Under the pieces are notes generated by a model. That model did no database searches. It was given only the letters and a program-made list of their open reading frames with translations, and was not told the origin of the DNA. A stretch of 64,000 nt of DNA from contig NC_018200.1 in assembly GCF_000219625.1 (NCBI RefSeq), positions 186,001 through 250,000 on the forward strand, in the 5' to 3' direction. The stretch comes from Zymoseptoria tritici IPO323 (Eukaryota; Ascomycota; Dothideomycetes; Mycosphaerellales; Mycosphaerellaceae). A program made the position numbers and the translations under genes. Each line of letters begins with the position of its first letter. The first letter of the stretch is position 1. This document shows positions 44,545 to 54,019 of this stretch, in pieces.

Positions 44545-44814
44545 CTAGGAGAAGATATTTGCAGCCCTCGTTCCATTCCAAACACGATTCACGTTGGCAA
44601 TGCGCTGTGGCGTAAGGCTTGCCAGGAGAGATGGAAGTGTGGGTGGGCCATCGGATAGAGACCGTAGCGCCGTGTATGCAAATGTGCTCGCCAGGAAAGT
44701 CCACCATACTGCATGCAATATGCCAACTGTCGTTTGCACGAGGATGCTCTGCAAGCTGCAAGCTAGGAACGTAGTGCAGTTCCCAGACGAATCACAGCGG
44801 ATCCCGCCCGGCAC
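44545..44814 (-). CDS. Membrane-anchor exon, possibly 5' part of a larger gene
   Basis: The frame MPGGIRCDSSGNCTTFLACS contains one long or two short hydrophobic helices (ILVQTTVGILHAVWWTFLAS, about residues 24-43), then SLSDGPPTLPSLLASLTP and RIANVNRVWN. This tail lines up by eye with the start of the kinesin-type gene (FPSSPDVILGQFARLPLGL then VKMWAN), including the S-x-x-P, the L-x-x-L-x spacing and the final W-N. It may therefore be a paralogous anchor. Downstream to 44283 three frames compete and no splice model is firm. Confidence 0.35.
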   Translation of the reverse strand: MPGGIRCDSSGNCTTFLACSLQSILVQTTVGILHAVWWTFLASTFAYTALRSLSDGPPTLPSLLASLTPQRIANVNRVWNGTRAANIFS

Positions 44815-45101
44815 TGCACTTCAATATCGCATGCGATCGGAAAACAGCCGTAGTGTGTAGCTGCAAGCTGTGAACCGTAAGCTGCAATGCAATGCAGCTC
44901 CGACCTTCCTTGTATTCACTCACCAGCTCTCCGCGGTGTCTGAGACTTAGATCGATGTAGTGCGGCGCGTGACTGAGACTTGCGGCGGTAGAGCAGGTCC
45001 CGACATGTGAAATTGTTTGCCATAGCGATCGCCATCCCTCAAGTATCGATCAAAGTTCTCTCCAGAAGATCGCTCACCAGACATCTCTAGCCCCAGTCAC
45101 C

Positions 45102-45743
45102 ATGCCAAAGCACACGCTATCGTCAGATGCTCCGCTACCAAAAGCCAAACGGCCAGCAACATCATTCAAGGCCTTCGTAACTCGCGAAACGTTCCTCTCC
45201 AAGAAGCGCATATATGCAGACAAGATCGGAAACAGCGTACAGATGGAGCAATGGCAGAGCGTGTACGAACAAGCGTTGGACGTCAACAATGCTGGTACGC
45301 ACCTTGTCCTGACGTCTCTGGCGCTTACAACAGCTAACATGTCCATAGCGAAAGCCATCCCTGCGCCGATGGATGGGCCGATCATGAAGCATAAGTGTTC
45401 CGCCGAATGCTTTGGGGAAAAGCTCCTCCTAGAGCCCTCGCAGATTCTCCAACACGAATGCACCGAGGCATACAATACCGCAGGATGTCCCAAGACTACC
45501 TCCAGCTCCGGCTCCAAGCTCACCTCTAGGAAGAATCAGAGTGCCAAGATCCGGAGAGATGCGCTGAGCAAAGTTGCGCAGTTCTTGGGCACTCGTGGCG
45601 CATCCGGGCCTTGCAAAAGCATAGAGAATGTCGACGCACTCGCCAACTCGGTTCAGCTCAAAGTGGATTGGTCGTTGGCAAAGCGTCTCGCGGCTGAAAC
45701 AAACGTGTTGATCCGCTTAGCCTGCTCGAACTCCTCGCCTTAA
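45102..45743 (+). CDS. Hypothetical 213-residue Cys/His-containing protein
   Basis: The frame starts MPKHTLSSDAPLPKAKRPA. It is basic at the N terminus, then helical (KIGNSVQMEQWQSVYEQAL). A Cys/His cluster follows (MKHKCSAECFGEKLL, HECTEAYNTAGCP) that could bind a metal, then a Ser/Lys-rich stretch and a C-terminal helix. A 39-base GT...CAG segment at 45295-45333 keeps the frame whether or not it is spliced. The 3' end overlaps, tail to tail, the end of the minus-strand kinesin frame (45536-45743). Family unknown. Confidence 0.5.
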   Translation: MPKHTLSSDAPLPKAKRPATSFKAFVTRETFLSKKRIYADKIGNSVQMEQWQSVYEQALDVNNAGTHLVLTSLALTTANMSIAKAIPAPMDGPIMKHKCSAECFGEKLLLEPSQILQHECTEAYNTAGCPKTTSSSGSKLTSRKNQSAKIRRDALSKVAQFLGTRGASGPCKSIENVDALANSVQLKVDWSLAKRLAAETNVLIRLACSNSSP

Positions 45744-48354
45744 GCGTTGGATATCTTGTTCCTAAGACGGTCGTTATTGAAGCCAGATTACGCTCGGCTG
45801 ACTTACTTCTCGGCCCCAGCGGTATCGAGGATTCTAAGGGTTGAGGGCTTGAGTACTGCTCCCTGTAGGTCTGTGACTTTGACCTTGACCATGACCAGCA
45901 AATGTGCACGGCTACTACTAGGATTGGCTTCGGTTGGCGCGGTCGTGCGCCGACGCAACACTTTCATCAGGGCAGCATGAACTTGTCGCACCACATCGTC
46001 GATCAATGCTTCGGTTTGTGGCCCGCTCTCTGCATCAGTCGACCACAGTGGGAACGTCTTTGCGGAAGGCAAAGAAGCAAGGTTAGTCTCCGGGTCCTTT
46101 ACGATCTGCAGACTCTCTCCGGGCGAATCCAAGGGAACAAGATCATGTATCTCGTTGTCGTAGATCTGCGCTCGTTAGCTATAAGCGCATGACTATGACC
46201 GGGCTTACGTTACCTCCACGACGGAAATTTCAGCTGTGCACTAAAAACCTCTACTCTCGGCCTGCACGAATAACTGTACGAGAACCTCAATTGACCGTAG
46301 CAAGCTGCGAACACTAGTTAGCACACCGAGTGTCGCACGCAAGTAATAGGAGTCCAACACATACATGCCATCGTCGGACGTCAATGTCCAAGACTTGCTA
46401 GAACCCGTATATCCGAATGTAAGAATCGATTCCTTGGGAGAAGCAGAGTTAGTCGTGCAGACTGCATACGCCGCTTTGCAATTCTTACATTGTGGCCGCA
46501 AACGACGTTTTGAACGAGCTCACGGGCCTCCAAAAAGACGTCATCGTTGGAGCTGGATGGGTCGAAGACGGCATGGAGGACCTTGACGATGTTAACGAAT
46601 TGCTGTCACCAGCTAGCTTCGGATCAAGATCTTTGCACTTACCCAGTTCTCAACCGATGTTGTAGCAGACCGTCGATGGCCCAGCATCGTTTGCGCGGTT
46701 TTTAGCGAGAGGCGAGTGCTAACTCCGTTGACCTTTTTGTCGTGGTGGAATTCGAAGTTGGCTCTCTCCATGTGAGCTTCAAGTGCAGTTGGAGATCGGA
46801 TCCGGCAGCAGACAGCCAGATTCCCCTGCAGCTCAAAGATCCGCCACTGCAGCTTGGTCTCTGTAGTGTGGGTATCTAGATGCTGAATATGTGAGCAGGG
46901 ACAGCGATCAGGTACGGAGCGATGATACATACCAAAGACGCTAAGCTCTGGGCGAAATGCTTTGACTTTTCTTCGGCATCCTTCCATTTGCTGGTGGCCT
47001 CGAGATACTTGACCTTAAGGCTATTGCACGCAGATACCGCACGCTTCAGGGCTATTTCCTGCTCTGCATATCTTGCTTCGACATCAGACAAACTACCCAT
47101 CACTGACTGTAAGTGCTGCTCTTGTTCAAAACGCCCTTGTTAGGAGTTCCTCGTAGCATTTGACAAGAGCTGATCCGAGCTGTCCTTAAGCGCATCTATC
47201 CGCAATTGTACATTATCGCGCTGCTATTTAGCCACAACGAGGTCGCATTTGGAGGCATCTAATTCTTCCTCAAAGCTCTTCAATTAGGCAGACAGAGAAG
47301 TTCGCTCTCCGAAAGCGCTTGCCGCATCGTCCTTTAGTGCATCGACTTCGGCCTTCAGACGTTGTTCTTCGGACTCCAGATGTTTGATCAATTCTTGGTC
47401 CTTGTGCATTGCATGCTAGCATATTGCAAGCTCGTCAGGTGAGATATGTGCTGCGGCGTCTTCCGCTTTCTCGATTGCAGTGCGCTGTTGTAGTAATCGC
47501 TCATGCAATGCTCTGTTCTCGGCCTCCACTTCCTGCACGCGAAGTTCGGCCTTCTCGGAGCTTTCCTTGATCATGTCGACCTGCGTTCCGGCGTCCTCCT
47601 GGCATCTGAACTCCCGACCTCCAAATCCGTGTCTCGAGGCTTCCTTAACACTCGTCCGAGTCGTATCAACAGTGATCTCGGTTTCTTCCTAGTCGATGAG
47701 CTTCGGAAGCCTCGACACTTAGAGACTCTGGTTCAGCGAGGCGTAGTCCTCGCTAGTGGCATCCAGATCGCTGACCGCTGAAGACAATACCTCGAGACGA
47801 TATTGAGTCACAGACAATTCATCCTTGCATGCGGCTAAATTATAATCTTTCAAACGGCTCTGCTCCTCTACACTCTCGATGTGCGCCTAGTAAGAGACTT
47901 CCTTGTTATGTAATAGCTCTGCCGACTCCGGATGCCCTGCCGAGTCGAGCTGTGGCACGATTGCGGCAGGCTCTTGACTGCATGTGTTCGTCGCAGGCTC
48001 TAACAGCGGTAGAGGCGGGTGGGCGCACCCCCAAAGCAGTCCCAGGCACCTGGAGAGGCAACAAAGGAGATATGCCAAAGGCACGAGCACGAGTACCACA
48101 CTCGCAGTGCGAAATTCTGCCCATCTAGATGCCGACTGATCGTTAGCCCACATCTTCACGTCCTTCAGGCCTAGCGGGAGGCGCGCAAATTGCCCGAGAA
48201 TCACATCTGGCGATGACGGGAAGGCCATCCAGAGCCGCACGGCGGACCAGAAAACGACGATAAACAGTATGTGCTTGCCGACCATCTTGATTTTGGGATT
48301 CTCGACGAAAGCTTGGAGTAGATGACGGAAGGACATTGTGCTAAATCGTGGCAA
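45536..48354 (-). pseudogene. Membrane-anchored kinesin-14-type motor gene with about twelve in-frame stops
   Basis: Five exons on the minus strand: 48354-46933, 46882-46643, 46602-46489, 46432-46214 and 46165-45536. Introns start GTATGT, GTAAGT, GTAAGA and GTAACG and end AG; all exon lengths are multiples of three. Residues about 20-110 hold two transmembrane helices (HILFIVVFWSAVRLW; VVLVLVPLAYLLCC). A coiled coil follows to about residue 470, then a kinesin-14-like neck (ELQGNLAVCCRIRS). The motor has FDPSSSNDDVF, P-loop GYTGSSKS (normally GxTGSGKT), VVEIYDNEIHDLV, switch I NPSSSRAH and switch II LDTAGAEK. Lesions are point changes only: seven TAG/TAA in the coil and about five in the motor (one TGA). 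The start could be M48336, since the upstream gene's stop overlaps M48354. Confidence 0.75.
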
Positions 48355-49010
48355 GGCTGCGCTTGGCGATCCCGATGGCTCTACCGGTCAGGGCTATGGA
48401 CTCGCGTACGAAGGTCGTTGCACGCTCGCGCTCCACAAGAAGATCTTGATCAGCGACAGCCGCGCTGTCACGCAAGGCTCCGATCTGCTCGAAAACCCGT
48501 CCAAGAGGATGATTCGCATCTGCGTCGATGCTGGTCGCAAGGTGTGTGATTGCGGCGATGTTCCTACGTCGAGCGAGCGAGGGAGCGTGAGCTTGGCTGA
48601 GAAAGCCACGAGAGATCGCAGTACTCACTCTTCTTCTGACTGACTGATCTCTCCAGCTTCGTCATTGGCCGCAGGCAAAGCTGCCGCGGTGCCGCTTCTG
48701 TCAAACGAAAGGAGTGAGCATGAGCTTGGCGAGAGAAGAAGACCGCGGGACTTACGCTTCTGCGCTCGGAGTGGTTCCTTGAGCTTCACCGTTGAGTGAC
48801 GGCATTGCATTCGGGCGGTACAGCCTGTGGACGGTCAGATGATGGGGCAATTAAAGGATCGAGCAGCAACTTACACAGTGCCCTCGCGCCAATCAGGCTC
48901 GATGATAGCGGCGACAGACGCAATCATCTGGTATTCGATGAATGGTTGCACCGTTTTGTGCACGGTAATGTGAGGAAGGAGGCGCAGCTGACAGCGAACA
49001 GGCCCAAGGT
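48341..49010 (-). CDS. Hypothetical multi-exon protein, 5' end not resolved
   Basis: Four exons fit: 49010-48875, 48824-48756, 48697-48629 and 48563-48341, with introns GTAAGT...CAG, GTAAGT...CAG and GTGAGT...TAG and matching phases. The joined frame reads RLLPHITVHKTVQPFIEY, ASVAAIIEPDWREGTVLYRP, an Ala/Glu/Ser linker ending ISQSEEENIAA, then helices to a stop at 48341 (RAIGIAKRSLATI). The first exon must lie upstream of 49013 and end in phase 1; I could not place it. The stop overlaps the first possible ATG of the kinesin-type gene by 14 bases on the same strand, so the two are very close neighbours. Confidence 0.6.
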
Positions 49011-49019
49011 CTGTGAGGG

Positions 49020-50990
49020 ACAGATGTGAGCGACGGCAACAACGAAAGCAGATGTCCCGGCAGAAGAGTTTTTTCGATATCGGAGAAAAGGACCAGCATC
49101 CTGATCGGTCGCAAGCACACCGCCCATCAGTCCCCACACAGCCTGAAGAGAGTCGTCAAGTTGCTAAATCGTGTGTCGAGTGCGCATGCGCATGTTTCAG
49201 CCGCCGTGGGCTGCCGTGAGCAATATGTCCAGACTTCCAGGTTGTGAGTATCTGCGGCCGGCTAGTGTGGAGGAAGGCCGCATGCACGGTCCCGTCTTCT
49301 CGGAGACGAGCTTTGGCGAACTTACCCTAGCCACATGTGTCCGTGAACCAGTTCGCACAGTGACCCATTGGCTTATCAATCGCAGAGATGCTGATTGCAG
49401 CACTTCCGTCTGCTCTACACAGGCCCTAGAACAATCGATCATAGCTCCTTGCCCAGATCTTGGAACAATGCTGCTGAAGCTTCGGCGTCCAATCGAGTGA
49501 TCGCACTGCCTCCGGTGGGGGTACGCCCAGAATGTAGCAGAATTTGACTCCTGCAGACTTCCATCCAGGTCGCAGGACAGCGCCTCCACTCCATCGGTCT
49601 AGCACATATATGCAGGTCCGCACAGTGCCCAAGTGGAGTGGAGATCCAGGTCTGCTTGAAAGCGCGATTCCGCACCGTGCCGAGGTGGAGTGGAGATCCA
49701 GGTCTGCTTGAAAGCGCAATTACCAAGCTGCGTGGTTCTGAAAGCCTGCCCGTTCACGCACTGTGCAAACGACAGTGCACAGCGGTGAGGCGCCAAATGT
49801 CAACTGCAACCTAATGTTGCTCTCGTGCGTTCGCAACACCAGCAGTGCAATTGCGCGACTCCACATCGCGAATTGACAAGACATGCTGGCTCACCGTCTT
49901 TTGGAGCGTCCGCAGCGTCTCAGACCAAGCTGCGGAGGCGGTTGCCAAAGTGGAAACGCTGCAGCATGGAAGTCTCAGGAGAGTCGTCTGATTGAAGCCG
50001 CCAATGCTGCCTTACCTTCTTTAGAGAGGGAGGATTCTCTCCTCTCGTGTCCCGTGAACATCCTCCACCTCCACCGCTAGATCTCTGGAAATGTTCGAAA
50101 AGCGAGAGCTTCTCATCAACGGCTATCGCAATGCGATCCTAGCGCATGCTCCCAACTTTCTCGAAACTTACACGGAGGAAGTGTGTCGGGTGTGGAAAGT
50201 GACGCTCTTTCTCTGTGTCTGATCTTGCACTCGGAGCCGAGTATTCGTAGTGTCGTCCGCCGTTCGTTAATCATTCCCCTTGAGATCCCTCGGGAAGCTG
50301 ACTGACTGCGTTCGAAGATTGGTCGGGCCGGTGAAAGGCTTGCTGCTCTCATCGTGTCGGTTTGCGCGCGCTGTGCCGATGGCGTTCGTCACATAGTCAT
50401 AGAGTTCGGTGGCCATGTGCAGTGGTGATCCTTGAAGACGGCAGTGTTGGTGAGGGAGCGACTCGAACTCCCGTGTCGTCAAACAATTCTGGAAACCTCA
50501 GGCATCCAATTCATCACCCGAGCAACATCACCAGGCTCCAGTTCTACCTTGCCGTATTCATCAGACTTCATTTCATCATCAGGCTCTATTCTTTGTTCCA
50601 TCAGTCTGGCTTTGGACTGCTTTACGAATCAAGCACCACACACCTGTTAAAATGTCGGTGGCTGGCAATAGCTGGCTAGCTCCAAATAGTGTATATCAGG
50701 ATATCTCTCTCCGTTGGTAGTTAGTTTCTTAAGCAACTACTTCATTAATCATTCAATTTCAAAAACACCTAACCGGGCGCTCAAAAGTCTCTCACATCAC
50801 CCCATGTGAAGCATCAGTCATCTCTTTGAAGTGCTTCGCGCGACGAGAGTTGGCAAACCCCTCATGCTTGGAAACTTGTGACCTGGACTGGCCACAGTCC
50901 GAGATGCGCTTTCTGTTCGCACCACCACGTTTGCCTGCGATGGACAGAACTAGTTGATCAGCACGCTCGTCCCATGCCCTTCGAATAGCT
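49020..50990. other. No supported gene; 52-bp tandem repeat
   Basis: Two copies of a 52-base unit (gtggagtggagatccaggtc and following) start at 49633 and 49685. The rest shows only short frames. The unplaced first exon of the 48341-49010 gene should lie in 49014-49300. Confidence 0.45.
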
Positions 50991-50996
50991 TGAGCT

Positions 50997-51595
50997 TCAG
51001 ACTTCCGCTACAGTCTCGGCTTCTCTGGGACTTGGAAGCATCATCATAGCTCTGGTCGGAAATCTCTTCAACCTCTTCAACACCGCCCTCGCCTCCGCCA
51101 TCGGATTGGAAGATTCGTTGGAGTCGTCGTCCAAGTCGATATAATCCTCGCCGCCCTCATCGGAACTCCCGTCGGTCAATCGCTCGTGTTCGTTTTCTTC
51201 GTCGGATGGGGACTCTTCCTCGTCATTACTATCGTCATGGCTGCCAGCGACTCTGCTGCCGCTCCTGCCGTGTCTTGTACTGCTGCGGCATCCCTCCTCT
51301 TCTTCATCGTGGCTTTGATATTGGCATGCTTCGCCGGCACTTCCATCGCTACCTTCTTCACTTCCGTCGTCGGCGGCATCATCGTCGCCGCTGTCTGGCT
51401 GGTCCTCTTCTTCGTCGTCGATCATGTGATCCTGTATCAGATCGGTGAATTCTACCAGAAGGTCCTGCGCGTCTACTAGATGCCGGCGAGTTGACTCGTC
51501 GAAGTGCCGCAGCTGCACATCAAGTTCGTGCAACTCATCGGCTTCAATCGCTTGTCCGCTGTTGACGAGTCTCTCTAGAACTGATCGGGACTAGG
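50997..51595 (-). CDS. Acidic hypothetical protein with N-terminal helix
   Basis: The frame is open from about 51595. It gives VLERLVNSGQAIEADELHEL and QLRHFDESTRRHLVDAQDLL (helical), then a long Asp/Glu/Ser-rich stretch (DDEEEDQPDSGDDD and similar) and a basic end (AVLKRLKRFPTRAMM). An ATG lies at 51533, but natural sequence begins earlier, across an in-frame TAG near 51597; an upstream exon starting MLEPVPPSAPLSNADTP (51783) may be spliced on. An acidic low-complexity protein such as a chaperone-like or chromatin factor is possible; no family is recognised. Confidence 0.45.
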
Positions 51596-51799
51596 TGTTG
51601 CTCTCGTTGACATTGTTCAAAGCCCTGGAACGGACACGAGATCGATTGAGATGACGGTGGACCAGCCGCATGATAGGGGTCTGCGGTGTCTGGTCTCGGG
51701 CAGCGCAGGCTCTCGCCTGGCCGGTGGTGTGTGGGGGTGTCTGCATTGCTGAGCGGAGCTGAAGGTGGTACAGGCTCGAGCATGTGTTGGAAGCAGCTT

Positions 51800-52755
51800 T
51801 TGGTAGCTACAGAGACTGCGGATCCCTTGTTTCGGGGAGCGGCGACGCTCTTTGATAATGAAGGAAGTGTAAGTGGAGTCCCTCACACGTTTCCGAGCTT
51901 GAACGGTTCTGACAGGGCCGGACGTGCGTGATGTACGGAGGATTGAGTGCAGGTAGGGAGCTGGTGATGCCGAAAGCCATGACCACGCAGGCGACGGTCT
52001 TTTGGCCCACCGTCGTGGGCTCTCGCGTCTCAGATTTGGGCCTCAGACAGCAAATCGTCTGTGTGGTACATGCATGTGGCTATCGGTGTGGTATCCCGAC
52101 AGCGAGAATCGGCATGGCTTGGGAACAAAGCGGTCTCTTGTCCGAAGACATGCATCTGCAGCTATTCTACTAGCGCATCGGGCCCTCCGGCGAAGCTCCC
52201 GGCAAATGCATGCTACTGGAGACCTGCCGTATTGGCTGCTGCCACTCGTCTGAGCGGGCAGTCCCTCGATCGCATGCCGGCTGATTGAAGGCAGGAAATG
52301 ATCGAAGGTGGATGAACAGCGCCTTCCTTACAGCGTAATGAAGATGCAGGCGAGTCATCCGAGCGTGCGTGCTCGGCAAACGACGTCGCGCCGTACCGTT
52401 GCCGCTGCCGTTCTCTCCATCGTCCTTATTATCGCTGTCGCTGGAATCTTCATCTCCCCCTGGTACGCCTCTGCCATCGCTGCGTTCGCCGTCGCCGACC
52501 TGGTCCGCTCCCGCGTCGCCTCCACAATCGCCGCCTCCGCATTCGAAGACGCACTCACAGAGGGCTGTTGATAGCTTTGTGGATTCAAAGCGGCCAACGA
52601 TCAACCACATCGTCAGCTTCCTAGCAGCATCCGGCCTTCGTCCGGCTCGCCAGTGGACTCTAAAAGACTCTATGCATCGCAGCCACAGGCACCACGCTCA
52701 GCTGCGGTCTACGACCGAACTCCTTACTAGCGGTATCGATCCTTCTCAGTGACCC
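51800..52755. other. Fragments, no firm gene model
   Basis: A minus-strand frame at 52610-52170 has an acidic Gly/Asp/Ser stretch similar in style to the 51 kb protein, so it could be an exon of a related gene. The plus-strand hydrophobic frame opposite it (52308-52571) is its antisense. Not resolved further. Confidence 0.3.
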
Positions 52756-53819
52756 TTGCAAACACTTTTGATGGGGCGGACATGTATGCCGCTGTTCAAC
52801 GTACTGGCCTACGATCTTGAAGCTCTTGGAACCGCTGCTGACGAGCTCTCTGTCAGCCACCCCGAAAAGTGGAATGCATATGTCGCCAGCAGCACCAAGC
52901 GACTGCTCTTCTCCAACAGGACATCATGGCGCGCCTTGGTGCACGAGAGCTAGACACCGGCTTGAGGGGCTGCTCGTCCGGTGCTTCTTTGCACATAATT
53001 GCCTACTTCTCTGCGACACAGCTCCGCTTGCCGGTCGATAAGCGTATTTGCAAGATCGCACAGGCGAAAATTGTGTTTTGTCCACACACCGCGATGGACC
53101 TAGCCGAGCTTCGAGCCGTGCGACACCTTGCGTTGGTGACACCGCATAGCAATTCGTGGGAGCCCGAGCATTGCACATGCACAAGCGTCAACGGGGGTCC
53201 ACTGGCAAGTCGACCATATTTCACTATCCACGAGGGAGAAGGAGACATTTGCGTATATCACAACATACCTGTTCTCCAAGCACCGAGTGACGCTCCGCCT
53301 TTCCGCGATAATGTGCGTCATGGCCTCGGCCAAGACCGCAGCATCCGCATGTGTCCTCACGTGGCTGTTACAGACAACGAAGTACTGGACTCCTTTGAGC
53401 AATCCGATTTCTGGGACTACGATTCGGCGATACATCCCGAGGTGGGAGGGGACAAGTGTGCCGTTTGTGAGACTAAGTGGTCGTTCAGTCCTGAGTCCTC
53501 TGCCGCCGCTCACATGCACGGAAGGAACGTTGGCGTGCGCCCGATCTTCCCCACGCTATTAATCATCAAGCGTCTGGGCACTTTGCAGTTTGGAGACAAG
53601 TCTCAGCGGCTGCAGTACGCCCACCATCTCTCACCCGACGACATTGGCGGTCCTCTGTTCCGAAGTCGCCCAAGCATTGAGGCCAAGCTACGGACGGCAC
53701 GTGTGGCTGCGGAAGTACTCTTAACAGCGGGTCGTGGGATTATCGCGGCAGAGGATTCAGCGGTAGTCGTCAAAGGCGCCGGCACTACATCTGACTCCAC
53801 CGCTTGTCGGCTATGGTGA
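52756..53819 (+). CDS. Hypothetical Cys-containing protein, 316 residues or more
   Basis: The main frame 52869-53819 starts MECICRQQHQATALLQQDI and runs to TGA at 53817. An overlapping upstream frame from 52756 (LLMGRTCMPLFNVLAYDLEA) looks like its N terminus, joined by a splice or frameshift around 52870-52950. The core has AELRAVRHLALVTP, a CTCTSVNGG segment, RMCPHVAVTDNEVLDSFEQ, then a CAVCETKWSF Cys-x2-Cys motif. The layout resembles uncharacterised fungal F-box-associated proteins with a late Cys pair, but I cannot name a family. The stop lies about 25 bases from the Tc1-type insertion. Confidence 0.5.
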
Positions 53820-53845
53820 CAGTGGAAAAGCCCGATCTTATTCTA

Positions 53846-53901
53846 AGGGACTAAACCTCCGGGAAATGCCAAGACCAAATTGAAACTCCAACTTCCTCTC
53901 T
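53846..53901 (+). repeat. Left terminal inverted repeat of the Tc1-type element
   Basis: It begins AGGGACTAAACCTCC and ends in AACTTCCTCTCT. It pairs with the reverse complement of 58127-58182 with no mismatch that I can see. Confidence 0.9.
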
Positions 53902-54019
53902 TACCGGGCTGACTGAATCTTCCAACACCTATAACACCACCACAACACTATAAACAGCGACGAACTTACGTTACCATTATCACCTCCTGCGTCGTCTCGT
54001 CATTTTGATATACTTATCT

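Noticed and set aside
45295..45333. 39-base GT...CAG segment as an intron in the 45102-45743 gene
   Set aside because: Shorter than the other introns here and frame-neutral, so the unspliced frame is equally good; left as an option only.
48341..48563. Fusion of the upstream multi-exon gene with the kinesin gene
   Set aside because: The frames differ and none of the GT...AG pairs I tried joins them in phase; they are reported as adjacent genes.
50450..50500. Possible tRNA T-arm (ggttcgag-like block) on the minus strand
   Set aside because: The stem does not pair with a 7-base loop, and no D-arm, anticodon arm or acceptor stem could be folded around it.
51186..51479. Strongly hydrophobic plus-strand frame that looks like a membrane protein
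   Set aside because: It is the exact antisense of Asp/Glu-rich codons in the acidic minus-strand protein, which always reads as hydrophobic.
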